Shown here: in pieces, positions 8,694 through 19,647 of the stretch
Numbering within the stretch: position 1 is the stretch's first letter
How the letters are laid out: the number at the start of each line of letters is the position of its first letter
Origin: Gilliamella bombi
GTDB taxonomy: Bacteria > Pseudomonadota > Gammaproteobacteria > Enterobacterales > Orbaceae
Assembly: GCF_900103255.1 (NCBI RefSeq)
Contig: NZ_FMWS01000014.1
Coordinates: 62,001-126,000, forward strand
Reading direction: 5' to 3'
Length of the DNA stretch: 64,000 bases
The notes under the pieces: model-generated
The model's input: only the letters and a program-made list of their open reading frames with translations
Database searches by the model: none
What the model was told of the DNA's origin: nothing
Program-made: the position numbers and the translations under genes

Positions 8694-10217
8694 TTAACAG
8701 ACTACAATCGATAGTTTCCAATCCTCAATTTCTTTCCAATATTTTTTTTCTTGTTCTAAATCAAATAATATCAATTTATTATTTTCAACAAATTCCCGAT
8801 TAATTTCTATAGTCACTTTAGTTAGTTTATTTTTTATTAATTTTAAACGAAATGCTTGTAAATTAATTTCTGTATTTCGCTGATTATTGATGAGTATAGA
8901 TAATCTTAGGATTTGCATTAGCGGTATTATATGTTTGTATTCGAACAAACTAAAATAGGGTAGTGTATCTATATTGATAGTCTTTCTATGGTAACGTACA
9001 AGAGTAGACAAAAGTAATTGCTGTTCTTCGTTAAATCCGGGTAAATTACTATTTTGTAAAATATAGCTTGAATGTTTATGAACTGAAGAAAAGTTAATTT
9101 TTAACCCTACCTCATGTAACAAAGCAGCCCAATATAAAATAGATTCAAGGCTTGCCGGAATAGATGTTGGTGCTTGTTGTTGCCATTGAGAAAATAAATA
9201 TTTTGCAGTTTTAACAACTTGCGTAGCATGGCGTTGGTCTATATTGTAATGTTCAGAAAGAGTTTGCGCGGTATTTTGTCTAATATCTCGGAAATTAAGA
9301 CCTCCAACCAACTCATAAAGCACCCCTTCACGTAATGCGCATGGGCTAAATTGTAAAGTATTTAACCCAAATGCGTTAAAAACCCCACTAAATATAGCTA
9401 GTCCGCTGACAAATACACTTTTTCTTTCACTAGAAAGTGAAGGGTAGTCAATATCTTGAAAAGAGTTGAATTCTAAAACATAACTAATTAAATCATCGAG
9501 CCTTTTTTGGGTAATAATTCCATCACAAACCCCAATATCTAATAAGATACGATAAATAGACTTGATGGTTCCTGATGTACCAAATGCAACAGTAATATTT
9601 TGTTTTTTTATAATATTAATCAAGCTTTCAATTTGTTGTTCGGCGGCAAGCTTTGCTTGTTCGAATGAAATAGCGTTAATTTTTTTTTCATGAAAAAACT
9701 GTTTAGCATAAGTTATGCATCCCATAGGGCGACTAGCAACAATCAACGGTTTTAGATCATTTCCTCTACCTATTGCAATTTCTGTAGATCCTCCACCGAT
9801 ATCTATTACAAATTTAGTATCATTTGACGATGTTGGTTCTGATGTCATAGTACCTAAATAAATAAGACGTGCTTCTTCTTGTCCCGATATGATTTCTATA
9901 GGAAATGGAAATACTTTAGCCGCAGCCATTAAAAATTTATATCTATTTTTTGCAACCCGTAATGTATGAGTTGCTACAACACGAACATTTTCGGGAGGAA
10001 AGCCAATTAATCTTTCGGAAAATAGTGTAAGACATTCCAGACCTCGCATAATGCTTGATTCACTTAGATGGTTATTAGCATTAAGCCCTGTGGCAAGATG
10101 AATATTTTTTTTATTTTTATAAATGATCTGTATAGCACCATCTATAATACGAGCAATAACCATGTGAAAACTATTTGAACCAAGATCAACTACCGCATAT
10201 TCATTGAATTTATTCAC
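8694..10217 (-). CDS. ppx: Exopolyphosphatase Ppx
   Basis: Ppx removes terminal phosphates from polyphosphate. The protein has the ASKHA phosphatase fold: [14 protein letters not shown] at the start, [15 protein letters not shown] near residue 140, then a C-terminal HD-like region ([27 protein letters not shown]-like block). The C-terminal extension separates Ppx from shorter GppA-only forms and the length is close to E. coli Ppx (513). The GTG at 10217 is preferred as start because AAGGGA lies just upstream; an in-frame TTG at 10235 would overlap ppk and lacks a site. It follows ppk by 10 bases in the same operon. Confidence 0.94.
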   Translation of the reverse strand: [507 protein letters not shown]

Positions 10218-10227
10218 TTTAAATCCC

Positions 10228-12285
10228 TTATTCAACCGTTTCTAACTGATTCAAATAATCATAAATGGCATATTGTGCTCTAATTTTTTTCTTATTACCT
10301 CTTTGTACATAATTATTAGTTGCATCTTTATCAATAATACGAGCCTTTACATTATCATTGCATTGAATATTAAAAATATTATGGATAGTTGATTTTATTA
10401 TTGGATCGAAGATTTTTACACCTACTTCAATACGATTATCTAGGTTACGAGGCATCCAATCAGCAGAAGAAATATAAGTATCTTTTTTTCCATCATTTTC
10501 AAAAATATACACACGAGCATGTTCTAAAAACTGATCAACAATACTTGTGACAGTAATATTTTCGCTTAAATTAGGAATTTGTGGTACCAAGACACAAGTT
10601 CCTCTTACTACAATTCTGATTTTTACGCCAGTGCAAGATGCACGATATAATTGATCTATCATATCTTTGTCGGTTATTGCATTAAGCTTTAAATAGATAC
10701 CTGCTACTTTACCTGCTTTGGCATTATTTATTTCTCGTTGAATAAATTCATAAAATCTCAATCGGGTATTTTGTGGAGAAACAAGTAAATGATGGAATGA
10801 AACTGGTTTAAATGGGTTTTCAATGAAATTAAATACATTTTTAACTTCATCTGTAATTACAGGATCTGCAGTTAATAACGAAAAATCGGTATAAATTCTT
10901 GCAGTCCTTTCATTAAAATTACCTGAACCAATATGGGCGTAACGAACAATTTCATTATTCTCTTTACGATCAATCAAAAATAATTTAGCGTGGATCTTTA
11001 GTTTTGGTTGTGAATAGATAACTTTAATTCCACTACTAATTAATCGTTTTGCCCATTTTATATTTGCCTCTTCATCAAACCTTGCTTGCAATTCAACAAC
11101 TACAGTGACCTTTTTACCATTATTGGCAGCATTAATGGCCGCATGAATAAAGCGGGAATCTTTTGCAACTCTGTAGATATTCATGCGAATATGCGTAACA
11201 GATGGATCAAACGAAGCTTGGCGCATAATCTCTAATACATGTCCAAAAGAGTAATAGGGATAATAAAGCAATACATCTCGATCTTTAATCGCATCAAACG
11301 AATTACGAAATTGTTTAAATCGATTATAGCTTAGGCTTGGAATTTTTTTATTTAATAGCTTTTTTTGACCAAAATCAGGAAATTTCACAAGATCTTTAAA
11401 ATTAGGATAGCGTCCACTTGGCATTGCGTCTTGTTCAGTTAATAACAATTTATTAATCAATAACTCAAATAATGCTTTTGGCATATCTTTTTGGTAAGTA
11501 AAACGAACTGGCTGAGCAGTCAAACGTTGTTTTAAACCTTGTGACATAAGTTCAAGCAAACTGTCTAATTCTGTGTTTAATTCGTATTCAGCATCTCTAT
11601 TAATATTAATAGAATAGGCATTTAATTCTTTGGCATCAAAAAACACTTTAAAAATATCGGGTAAACAGTAACGTAATATGTTATCCAAAAAAATGATCGA
11701 TTTATTTTTAGTTGAAACTTCTGACGGTAATAAAACAAAACGAGAAATATTATCCGTCGGTAACTCAAGTAACGCATAATTGGTTTTATCTTCACAAATA
11801 ATTTCTACAGCCAAATAGGCATGATCATCTTTTAAAAATTGAATAAGTTCGGTATGACTATCGAGTAAAATAGGGGTAATATATTGTCTAAGATTTTGTT
11901 TATAATAGTTTTTTATCCAACCTTCTTGATAAGAAGAAAGTTGTCTTTCGTTAATCAAAAAGATTTGATTTCTCGCCATTTCTAATAATAGTTCATTATA
12001 AAGCTGGTCAAACTGTAATTCTAGTTGAATAACTTTTTGGTTTACTTGGCGTAATAAGTTTTTAGAGTTAGAAGATGAGTTGGCTTGTTCTTGTTCAATA
12101 AGTACATATTTTTTTAAGTTGGCAAACTGTACTTTATAAAATTCATCAAGATTACTTGAGTATATACCTAAAAAATGTATCCTCTCTATAAGTGGATTAC
12201 TTTTATCAGCAGCTTCTTGTAAAACTCGCTGATTGAAAGATAACCAACTTAGTTCCTTAGGTAAATATACTTTTTCTTCAATCAT
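10228..12285 (-). CDS. ppk: Polyphosphate kinase 1
   Basis: Ppk1 makes inorganic polyphosphate reversibly from ATP at the membrane. The 685-residue protein matches the four-domain PPK1 family (E. coli 688). The N-terminal [15 protein letters not shown] motif, the [15 protein letters not shown] segment and the catalytic His in [10 protein letters not shown] near residue 432 are visible, with the second conserved block [18 protein letters not shown] following. It is the upstream gene of a ppk-ppx pair, so synthesis and breakdown of polyphosphate are co-expressed. The spacer to pykF holds a terminator, so ppk should have its own promoter in that short gap. Confidence 0.96.
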   Translation of the reverse strand: MIEEKVYLPKELSWLSFNQRVLQEAADKSNPLIERIHFLGIYSSNLDEFYKVQFANLKKYVLIEQEQANSSSNSKNLLRQVNQKVIQLELQFDQLYNELLLEMARNQIFLINERQLSSYQEGWIKNYYKQNLRQYITPILLDSHTELIQFLKDDHAYLAVEIICEDKTNYALLELPTDNISRFVLLPSEVSTKNKSIIFLDNILRYCLPDIFKVFFDAKELNAYSININRDAEYELNTELDSLLELMSQGLKQRLTAQPVRFTYQKDMPKALFELLINKLLLTEQDAMPSGRYPNFKDLVKFPDFGQKKLLNKKIPSLSYNRFKQFRNSFDAIKDRDVLLYYPYYSFGHVLEIMRQASFDPSVTHIRMNIYRVAKDSRFIHAAINAANNGKKVTVVVELQARFDEEANIKWAKRLISSGIKVIYSQPKLKIHAKLFLIDRKENNEIVRYAHIGSGNFNERTARIYTDFSLLTADPVITDEVKNVFNFIENPFKPVSFHHLLVSPQNTRLRFYEFIQREINNAKAGKVAGIYLKLNAITDKDMIDQLYRASCTGVKIRIVVRGTCVLVPQIPNLSENITVTSIVDQFLEHARVYIFENDGKKDTYISSADWMPRNLDNRIEVGVKIFDPIIKSTIHNIFNIQCNDNVKARIIDKDATNNYVQRGNKKKIRAQYAIYDYLNQLETVE

Positions 12286-12337
12286 TTTAATCTTTCAAAT
12301 TCTATTAATAGTATTTTATACAGGATATCTTATGTAA

Positions 12338-12369
12338 AAAAAAAAGCTAGCATGTAGCTAACTTTTTTA
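12338..12369 (-). terminator. Terminator after pykF
   Basis: On the minus strand AAGTTAGC and GCTAGCTT form an 8-bp stem (one G-T pair) around a TACAT loop, followed by ten T. It lies between pykF and ppk and would end the pykF message. Confidence 0.85.
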
Positions 12370-12397
12370 TTTCAGGACAAATAATAAGTATGCCGTT

Positions 12398-13810
12398 TTA
12401 AATACGGTGAACAGATGTTGTGTTAGTAGTTCCACTTGGTACTAAAGCACCAGATACCATCACAATGATATCACCTTGTTGTAAACCGCATACTTTCACA
12501 GCCATCTCTTTACCTAAACGATAAAAATCGTCAGTTGAGTTAATTGAATCAATTAAAATAGGCTCTACACCTTTTGTCACGGCTAACTGATTAACTGTCT
12601 TTTGACTTGAAGATAATGCTAAAATACGAGCTCTAGGAAAATAATGACGAACTTCCCTAGCTGATTTACCGCTACGAGTTGCTACAACAATTAATGGAGC
12701 ATTTAAACGCTCAGCAATTTCTACAGCACCACAGCAAACAGCTGAAGTTATACTCAACTTTTCTTCTTTTGATGTCAATTCTAACGATGCTGGAATTGTG
12801 TTATCAGTTCGGTTACAGATAGTTGCCATAACATTCACAGTTTCGAGCGGATATTTACCTTTAGCACTTTCACCCGAAAGCATAACTGCATCTGTACCAT
12901 CAATAATTGCATTAGCTACATCACCAGCTTCCGCACGAGTTGGACGTGGGTTTTTAATCATTGAATCAAGCATTTGTGTTGCTGTTATGACTGGTTTAGA
13001 TGCTTTATTACATTTTTTGATCATCATTTTTTGAGCAAAAATAACTTCTTCAACAGCGATCTCAACCCCTAAATCACCACGTGCAACCATAATACCGTCA
13101 GAAGCATCAAGAATTTCATCAAAATTATCTAAACCTTCTTGGTTTTCAATTTTAGATATAATTTTAATGTTTTCACCACCATGAGCTTTTAAGTGAGTAC
13201 GAATATCATCTACATCAGAACGTTTCCGAATGAATGATGCAGCAATAAAGTCAACACCTTGTTCACAACCAAAAATCAGGTCATTTTTATCTTTTTCTGC
13301 TAGTGCTGGCAATTTAATTGAAACTCCAGGTAAATTAATACCTTTATTTTCACCAAGTTCACCGTTATTTAAAACAGTACAAATAACCTCATTACCTTTA
13401 ATTTCTTTAACGTCCATAGCAATTAAGCCATCATCAACTAAAACACGATTACCTGGTTTAAGGTCATGCGCAAAACCATCGTAAGTTACGGCTACACGGT
13501 CTTTGTTTCCGATAACATTTTTGTCTGTAGTAAACGTGAATGTTTGACCTGCAACTAGGGATACATCATTACCGCCTTCTAATTTAATAGTGCGAATTTC
13601 AGGGCCTTTGGTGTCTAGCATAATAGCTGCTTTTAAACCTGTTTCTTGCATTACTTCACGTAAATTTTTGATACGGTTGCCATGTTCTTCGTAATCACCA
13701 TGCGAAAAATTTAAACGCATAACATTCATGCCTGCATTTAATAATTTTGCTAACATTTCTTTTGATTCAGATTTTGGTCCGATCGTACAAACAATTTTTG
13801 TCTTTTTCAT
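12398..13810 (-). CDS. pykF: Pyruvate kinase I
   Basis: PykF converts phosphoenolpyruvate and ADP to pyruvate and ATP, the final step of glycolysis. At 470 residues it equals E. coli PykF. Visible motifs are [12 protein letters not shown] at the N-terminus, the [10 protein letters not shown] substrate segment, [14 protein letters not shown] with the catalytic Lys, GDLGVE and the [15 protein letters not shown] signature, and a C-terminal allosteric domain ending [12 protein letters not shown]. It is probably monocistronic. A terminator-like hairpin about 83 bases upstream of its start suggests leader control or an upstream transcript end. Confidence 0.97.
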   Translation of the reverse strand: MKKTKIVCTIGPKSESKEMLAKLLNAGMNVMRLNFSHGDYEEHGNRIKNLREVMQETGLKAAIMLDTKGPEIRTIKLEGGNDVSLVAGQTFTFTTDKNVIGNKDRVAVTYDGFAHDLKPGNRVLVDDGLIAMDVKEIKGNEVICTVLNNGELGENKGINLPGVSIKLPALAEKDKNDLIFGCEQGVDFIAASFIRKRSDVDDIRTHLKAHGGENIKIISKIENQEGLDNFDEILDASDGIMVARGDLGVEIAVEEVIFAQKMMIKKCNKASKPVITATQMLDSMIKNPRPTRAEAGDVANAIIDGTDAVMLSGESAKGKYPLETVNVMATICNRTDNTIPASLELTSKEEKLSITSAVCCGAVEIAERLNAPLIVVATRSGKSAREVRHYFPRARILALSSSQKTVNQLAVTKGVEPILIDSINSTDDFYRLGKEMAVKVCGLQQGDIIVMVSGALVPSGTTNTTSVHRI

Positions 13811-14135
13811 AATAGTATCTACTTAGTAATTTATTTAATGTTAAGGTTAATGTTTTAATTCAATTTAAAAAATTCGATAAACCAACTTTTTGCAAAAAAA
13901 AAAAACCAATGGCAACGCATTGGTAGTTTTGTTGGTTAAAAAAGGTATTTGTAGCTCAATATGGCTACCAAAATCACATAAAATCTTTGAAGAATATAAT
14001 AATTTCATCAATAAGTTAAACCCTTTAAAATTCTTCTTATTATATTCTTAACAGTATTTTAAATAAAGTATTTTATCTTTAATATATTTTGTTATTTATA
14101 ATAACATACTAAATTATAGCAACTAAACATTTGGC
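13811..14135. other. 325-base spacer upstream of pykF
   Basis: This spacer between the HslJ-like gene and pykF is AT-rich and contains the 13893-13924 terminator-like hairpin. A TATAAT-like hexamer at the right end on the minus strand could belong to a promoter for pykF or a small leader RNA. No protein gene is supported. Confidence 0.5.
13893..13924 (-). terminator. Terminator-like hairpin in the pykF leader
   Basis: On the minus strand ACCAATG (13924-13918) pairs with CATTGGT (13911-13905) around a 6-base loop, followed by a run of about a dozen T. An outer pair of AACCAAC and GTTGGTT arms flanks it and offers a competing clamp. It may end the hslJ-like transcript or attenuate pykF. Confidence 0.7.
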
Positions 14136-14555
14136 TTACATTAAGTCTTTAAGTTGATAAATTAGTTCATTATTGTTATTTTTTAAGGTTAGTTGATTAT
14201 TTTTTAAATTGATTTTTGTACCTTCAGTAATTAAGTTCTCAATAATATAATCTAATTGATTTAATTGATCATCATTACAAAGCATTTTAGTCATCACAAT
14301 ACCACTACCTTTTATGCTACCGTTGTCTAAAGTAACTTTACCAGAAAAATGGTTACACATTTTACCTGTAATTGTCATATTTTCCCCAAATATAAGCTCT
14401 GCTTGATCATCTAACGGAATATCTTGACCATTTACTTTTGTGAGTACAAAACGGTGGTGCATGAGATCGGTCTCTTGTAAAGTACTTGAGTCACTACATC
14501 CTGATAAAGCCAGTGAAGCCGTAAATAGAGCAGTTAACAAAAACGTTTTTTTCAT
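14136..14555 (-). CDS. META-domain (HslJ-like) lipoprotein
   Basis: A 139-residue protein with a lipoprotein signal peptide (lipobox LALSGC, Cys near residue 20) and a META/HslJ domain: HHRFVLTKVNGQDIP, then the MTITGKMCNHFSG block and a paired Cys near residue 90 (KMLCNDDQ). The start is the ATG at 14555, with AGGAG upstream and the signal peptide at the exact N-terminus; a longer frame to 14627 would bury the signal. HslJ in E. coli is heat-inducible and linked to novobiocin resistance; the molecular role is unclear. It is divergent from hrpA, 75 bases apart. Confidence 0.87.
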   Translation of the reverse strand: MKKTFLLTALFTASLALSGCSDSSTLQETDLMHHRFVLTKVNGQDIPLDDQAELIFGENMTITGKMCNHFSGKVTLDNGSIKGSGIVMTKMLCNDDQLNQLDYIIENLITEGTKINLKNNQLTLKNNNNELIYQLKDLM

Positions 14556-14630
14556 TTGAACTCCTAATAATAGATTAAATTTGTTATAATCGTGTATTAA
14601 TGTAACTTTAATTGAAATATCTGACACGCT

Positions 14631-17600
14631 ATGCTATCTCAACAGCAATTAAAAAATCTTGATTCAACGACTTTCTTAAATAAGCATAAAATAATTAAAT
14701 TAGCTAAGAAAAGTCAAACTATAGCTGATATAGATTCCGCCATACAAGATGCTAACTTACATTATCAAAGCAGACTAGAATCGTTACCGAAGTATATTGT
14801 TTTTCCCCAAAATTTGCCTGTAACTGAAAAAAAACAAGAAATTTATGATGCTATTAAAAATAATCAAGTAGTTATAGTTGCAGGTGAAACTGGCTCGGGA
14901 AAAACAACACAGATTCCCAAAATCTGTTTAGAATTAGGCTTAGGTGTCAAAGGCTATATTGGTCATACCCAACCAAGACGATTAGCAGCACGTTCAGTAG
15001 CTAATCGTATCGCTGAAGAGCTAAAAACAGAAATAGGGCAGTTAGTTGGTTTTAAAGTAAGATTTTCCGATCATGTCAGTGACACAACCCTGATTAAATT
15101 AATGACTGACGGTATATTGCTTGCTGAAATTCAGAAAGATAAACTTTTACTACAATATGATACTATTATTATTGACGAAGCTCATGAACGCAGTTTGAAT
15201 ATTGATTTTATTTTAGGCTATCTTAAGCAATTATTATCTAAACGCCCAGACTTAAAAGTCATAATAACATCAGCGACTATTGATGTAGAACGTTTTTCTA
15301 AACACTTCAATGAGGCTCCAATTATTGAAGTATCGGGTCGTACCTATCCAGTTGAGGTTAGATATCGTCCCCCAATCCTGAAAGAAGATGATAATAATGA
15401 TAAAAGTTGTGATTTTCAACCGATTATAGATGCCATTGATGAATTATCAACTGAAAGTCTTGGGGATATATTAATCTTTTTAACAGGAGAACGAGAAATT
15501 CGAGATCTTGCCGATACACTTAATAAGTTAGAACTTCGTCATACGGATATTTTGCCATTATATGCAAGGTTATCAGCATCAGAACAAAATCGAATTTTTC
15601 AATCACATACTAAACGTCGAATTGTCCTTGCTACTAATGTGGCAGAAACATCATTAACTGTTCCAGGCATTAAATATGTGATCGATTCGGGATTAGCCAG
15701 AATTAGTCGTTATAGTTACCGAACTAAAGTTCAACGTTTACCTATTGAACCAATATCACAAGCCTCTGCCAATCAGCGTAAAGGACGTTGTGGACGAACA
15801 TCTAATGGTATCTGCATACGTTTATATGATGAACAAGATTTTTTATCTCGCCCCAAATTTACCGAACCCGAAATATTGCGGACCAATTTGGCTTCAGTAA
15901 TATTACAAATGACATCATTAGGCTTAGGAGATATTGCCGCTTTTCCTTTTGTTGAAAAACCTAATTCAAAATATATTCGTGATGGACTTCGCTTATTAGA
16001 GGAACTTGGGGCAATTCATACCATACAGAATAGATATCATTTAACTGAAATAGGTAAAATTTTAGCACAATTACCAATTGATCCAAGATTAGCTAGGATG
16101 CTGGTTGAAGCAAGGCGCCTAGGGTGCATTAAAGAAATAATGATAATTACTGCTGCTTTATCGATTCAAGATCCAAGAGAAAGACCTTTTGATAAACAGC
16201 AAGCTTCGGATGAGAAACATCGTCGTTTTGTTGATAAGGAGTCAGATTTTATTTCTTTAATTAATTTATGGAACTACATTAAAGAACAACAGAACGTATT
16301 ATCAGGGAATCAATTTAGACGATTATGCCAAAAAGAGTTTTTAAATTATCTTCGAATCCGTGAATGGCAAGATGTCTATACGCAAATTAGACAAACAATT
16401 AAGCAATTAGCGTTTCCGATTAATAGTAAAGAAGCTGATTATAATTCATTACATATTTCGTTACTAAGCGGTTTACTATCTCATATTGGAATAAAAGAGC
16501 TTGAAAAGCGTGAGTATATAGGTGCACGTAATATAAAATTTGCAATTTTTCCTAATTCAGCACTTTTCAAAAACCAACCCAAATGGTGTATAGCTAGTGA
16601 ACTTGTTGAAACAAATAGATTATGGGGAAGAACAGCAGCAAAAATTGAAGCTGAATGGATTGAACCTATAGCTAAACATTTAGTGAAATATGACCATAAC
16701 GAACCTAGGTGGTCTAAAAAGCAGGGCACAACAATAGCAAACGAAAAAGTAACTTTATTTGGGTTACCAATTGTTACTAATAGAATAGTAAATTACAGTA
16801 AAATTGATCCTATTCTAAGTCGCACTCTGTTTATTCGACATGCATTAGTTGAAGGTGATTGGTTCACAAGTCATAAATTTTACAAGCAAAATCAAAAATT
16901 GATTAATGAAGTTGAAGATTTAGAACATAAATCACGTCGTCAGGATATTTTAATTGATGATGATGAATTATTTGATTTCTATGATAAACGCATAGATAAA
17001 TCCGTTATTTCATCTAGACATTTTGATAAATGGTGGATGCAGAAACAAAAATCTGATCCTGATTATCTTAATGTACAAAAAGAGATGCTGATCAGGCAAT
17101 CAGCACAATTAATTAACTTAAATGATTTTCCTGATTTCTGGTATCAAGATCATTTTAAGCTAGCACTTAGTTATCACTTTGATATTGGTCATAACCGTGA
17201 CGGCGTCACTATAAAAATTCCACTTGATATCTTAAACCAAATTAAAAACAAGGGATTCGATTGGCAAGTGCCAGGTTTTAGAAAAGATTTAATAATTGCA
17301 TTAATCAAATCATTGCCTAAATCTTTACGACGAAACCTTGTCCCTGCACCAAGTTATGCAGATGCATTTTTAGATAGGGTAGATACTACAGAAAAACCGC
17401 TTCTTGAATGCTTAGAAAATGAATTTCATAAAATGACTGGTGTGAAAATTACATCAGAAAATTGGCAATTAGAACAAGTCCCTGAACATTTAAAAATGAA
17501 TTTTAGTATTATTGATAGTAATAATAAGGAAATTGCTTCGAGTAAAGATCTTGATATGCTAAAACAGCAACTCAAAACTCAACTTCAACAAGCTTTATCA

Positions 17601-18506
17601 TCTATTACTATTAATAAAAAAGATAACTCAATTGAGCAAAATAATTTGACAGATTGGACATTTGGAAAACTTCCTGATGTTTATGAAGAAAAACAAAAAA
17701 ACTATACTGTTAAGGCTTATCCAGCAATTATTGATAATCAAAATTCCGTAAGTATAAAGTTAGTTGATAATCAATCAGAACAACAAAGATTAACTAAATT
17801 AGGTTTAAGACGCTTATTAATGCTTAATATTCCCTCTCCAATCAAGTACTTACATGAAAAATTACCCAATAAATCGAAATTAAATTTATATTTTAATTCA
17901 TTTGGTAACGTGTTAATGCTTATTGATGATTGTATAGCTTGTGGTATTGATTATTTAATTGAAACAAATAATAAAGCAATACATTCAACTGATGATTATC
18001 AGCAATTACTTAATTATACTAAAACTCATATTAATGAAATAGTTGTTGATATTGCTAAGCAAGTCGAATCAATACTAACTTTGCATTTTAGCATTAATAA
18101 AAAGTTAAAAGGGCGCGTTGATTTATCTTTAGCATTTGCCTTGTCAGATATCAAACATCAACTTAATAGATTAGTTTATAAAGGATTTGTTACTCAATCA
18201 AGTTATAGAAGATTGAATGATATCTCTCGATATTTATCGGCAATTGAGAAAAGAATTGAAAAATTATTTCAAAATATGGCAAGAAATAGGCAATCAATGA
18301 GTATTATAGAAGATGTTCAGAATCAGTATGATAATTGGATTAATAGTTTACCAAACAATCAACGATCGGACACTAAAGTGACAGATATCCGTTGGATGAT
18401 TGAAGAATTAAGAGTAAATTTATTTGCGCAACAGCTTGGTACATCATATCCAATTTCAGCAAAACGCATCAAGCAGCAAATTGATGTAGTTAAATCACAA
18501 CTATAG
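14631..18506 (+). CDS. hrpA: ATP-dependent RNA helicase HrpA
   Basis: HrpA is a DEAH-box RNA helicase; in E. coli it is linked to mRNA processing and rescue of stalled ribosomes. The 1291-residue length matches the large enteric form (about 1300). Walker A GETGSGKT is at residues 85-92, followed by the DEAHERSLN box, SAT motif and the QRKGRCGR motif VI, then HA2, OB-fold and the long C-terminal DUF3418-type region. The gene is single, divergent from the HslJ-like gene and convergent with the ydgH-like gene. No defects are seen. Confidence 0.96.
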   Translation: MLSQQQLKNLDSTTFLNKHKIIKLAKKSQTIADIDSAIQDANLHYQSRLESLPKYIVFPQNLPVTEKKQEIYDAIKNNQVVIVAGETGSGKTTQIPKICLELGLGVKGYIGHTQPRRLAARSVANRIAEELKTEIGQLVGFKVRFSDHVSDTTLIKLMTDGILLAEIQKDKLLLQYDTIIIDEAHERSLNIDFILGYLKQLLSKRPDLKVIITSATIDVERFSKHFNEAPIIEVSGRTYPVEVRYRPPILKEDDNNDKSCDFQPIIDAIDELSTESLGDILIFLTGEREIRDLADTLNKLELRHTDILPLYARLSASEQNRIFQSHTKRRIVLATNVAETSLTVPGIKYVIDSGLARISRYSYRTKVQRLPIEPISQASANQRKGRCGRTSNGICIRLYDEQDFLSRPKFTEPEILRTNLASVILQMTSLGLGDIAAFPFVEKPNSKYIRDGLRLLEELGAIHTIQNRYHLTEIGKILAQLPIDPRLARMLVEARRLGCIKEIMIITAALSIQDPRERPFDKQQASDEKHRRFVDKESDFISLINLWNYIKEQQNVLSGNQFRRLCQKEFLNYLRIREWQDVYTQIRQTIKQLAFPINSKEADYNSLHISLLSGLLSHIGIKELEKREYIGARNIKFAIFPNSALFKNQPKWCIASELVETNRLWGRTAAKIEAEWIEPIAKHLVKYDHNEPRWSKKQGTTIANEKVTLFGLPIVTNRIVNYSKIDPILSRTLFIRHALVEGDWFTSHKFYKQNQKLINEVEDLEHKSRRQDILIDDDELFDFYDKRIDKSVISSRHFDKWWMQKQKSDPDYLNVQKEMLIRQSAQLINLNDFPDFWYQDHFKLALSYHFDIGHNRDGVTIKIPLDILNQIKNKGFDWQVPGFRKDLIIALIKSLPKSLRRNLVPAPSYADAFLDRVDTTEKPLLECLENEFHKMTGVKITSENWQLEQVPEHLKMNFSIIDSNNKEIASSKDLDMLKQQLKTQLQQALSSITINKKDNSIEQNNLTDWTFGKLPDVYEEKQKNYTVKAYPAIIDNQNSVSIKLVDNQSEQQRLTKLGLRRLLMLNIPSPIKYLHEKLPNKSKLNLYFNSFGNVLMLIDDCIACGIDYLIETNNKAIHSTDDYQQLLNYTKTHINEIVVDIAKQVESILTLHFSINKKLKGRVDLSLAFALSDIKHQLNRLVYKGFVTQSSYRRLNDISRYLSAIEKRIEKLFQNMARNRQSMSIIEDVQNQYDNWINSLPNNQRSDTKVTDIRWMIEELRVNLFAQQLGTSYPISAKRIKQQIDVVKSQL

Positions 18507-18511
18507 CTTCA

Positions 18512-18540
18512 TACAAAAAAATAGGGCGCTTATGCGCCCG
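18512..18540 (-). terminator. Terminator of the ydgH-like gene
   Basis: GGGCGC (18524-18529) pairs with GCGCCC (18534-18539). On the minus strand it is followed by a T-rich tract, 15 bases beyond the ydgH-like stop codon. It may act weakly for hrpA on the other strand. Confidence 0.82.
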
Positions 18541-18554
18541 ATTGTCTATATAAA

Positions 18555-19598
18555 CTATCGATACAGATCTACAAAAACAGTTATATTTGGACCATTTGAA
18601 TCATGGGCAATTCTAGCAATATGATAATACTTGGCCCCAGCATCAATAGCTCGTTTACCCGCTTGATAAGAAATTTCCTGATCAGTTACATAGTAACCTC
18701 TGAATTTAATTGTATCAAACGCAACCATTTTTGCTGCAGTTGCATCATTCAATTCTTGGATCTTTCGTCCATCGGGTAGAGTGACAGTGTAACGTGTAAT
18801 GCGTTGTGGCTCAGTTGTTATCGTCGTAACTTGAGATGCAGAAGCATTAGTTGTTGCAGAAGTTGTTGCTTTTTGTGTGGCTTGATTAATGACTTTTACT
18901 TTATTATTAAATTTATCGGCATAAAATTTTTCATTAAAAGCTGAAGGAGAATAATAGCCAGGTTTTTCTACCTGCATAGCCGCATCACCACCTTGTGCAA
19001 GAGCTTGTTGACCAGCTTCAGAGTCATATGGAATTGCATCCTCAGGTTGAAGTTTACGTTCAGGTGCATCTTTCTTAAACAAATAAGCAGCAACTTGTAT
19101 ATTACTACCTAATTCACTACGTGAATCAATATAATAAGCATAAGCACCTTTTGCTGATGCTTCTCTAGCAATTGCTTGGTTAATATCATATTCACTGGGA
19201 AAATAACCACGAATACGCACAATGTTGAAAGGCTCTAAACGTATGGCTTTAGATTTTGGATATTCATAAATACCTTCAAACTTGCGAAGGCTTTCAGCTT
19301 GTTCTTCTGCTTTAGGAGCATCGGCTTTATATAATTTCGCATAAACAATCCTTAAAGTATCATTAGAAGGACTGATATTAGTTGTGGTTATATAAAAAGA
19401 AGCAGCTCCTTCTTTATCCGCAGCTCTCGACATTGCCATGATATAATCACTATCAGTATAAAAAGCTCCGCGGATAGTTATACTTTTAAATGACTGTAAA
19501 CCTTTAGCTTGTTGCTCCGTTAATTGTTGAGCAGCAAACGAAGAAAAAGAGGTTAGGGACATAGCAACTACAATAAGCGTGTTCTTTAAACTTGCCAT
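18555..19598 (-). CDS. ydgH: YdgH-like periplasmic protein (DUF1471 repeats)
   Basis: A 347-residue secreted protein. Residues 1-22 form a signal peptide ending SFA-A. Three related blocks follow, each with a conserved core: FKSITIRGAFYTDSDYIMAMSRAA, FNIVRIRGYFPSEYDINQAIA, and FDTIKFRGYYVTDQEISYQA, each with an AxYYxI strand afterwards. These are DUF1471 (BhsA/McbA/YdgH) domains, found in small enteric periplasmic stress and biofilm proteins; the three-domain form is YdgH. Its molecular function is unknown. It is monocistronic with its own terminator. Confidence 0.85.
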   Translation of the reverse strand: MASLKNTLIVVAMSLTSFSSFAAQQLTEQQAKGLQSFKSITIRGAFYTDSDYIMAMSRAADKEGAASFYITTTNISPSNDTLRIVYAKLYKADAPKAEEQAESLRKFEGIYEYPKSKAIRLEPFNIVRIRGYFPSEYDINQAIAREASAKGAYAYYIDSRSELGSNIQVAAYLFKKDAPERKLQPEDAIPYDSEAGQQALAQGGDAAMQVEKPGYYSPSAFNEKFYADKFNNKVKVINQATQKATTSATTNASASQVTTITTEPQRITRYTVTLPDGRKIQELNDATAAKMVAFDTIKFRGYYVTDQEISYQAGKRAIDAGAKYYHIARIAHDSNGPNITVFVDLYR

Positions 19599-19647
19599 AT
19601 ATTAAGACCTTACGAAATTTATTCTGATTATTTTAACATAAATAAAT

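Noticed and set aside
13865-14008. 47-codon frame through the pykF leader hairpin
   Set aside because: It runs through the terminator stem and its T run (encoding Phe-Phe-Phe), so it is more likely a by-product of the structure; its codons show no run of one amino acid that would suit a leader peptide.
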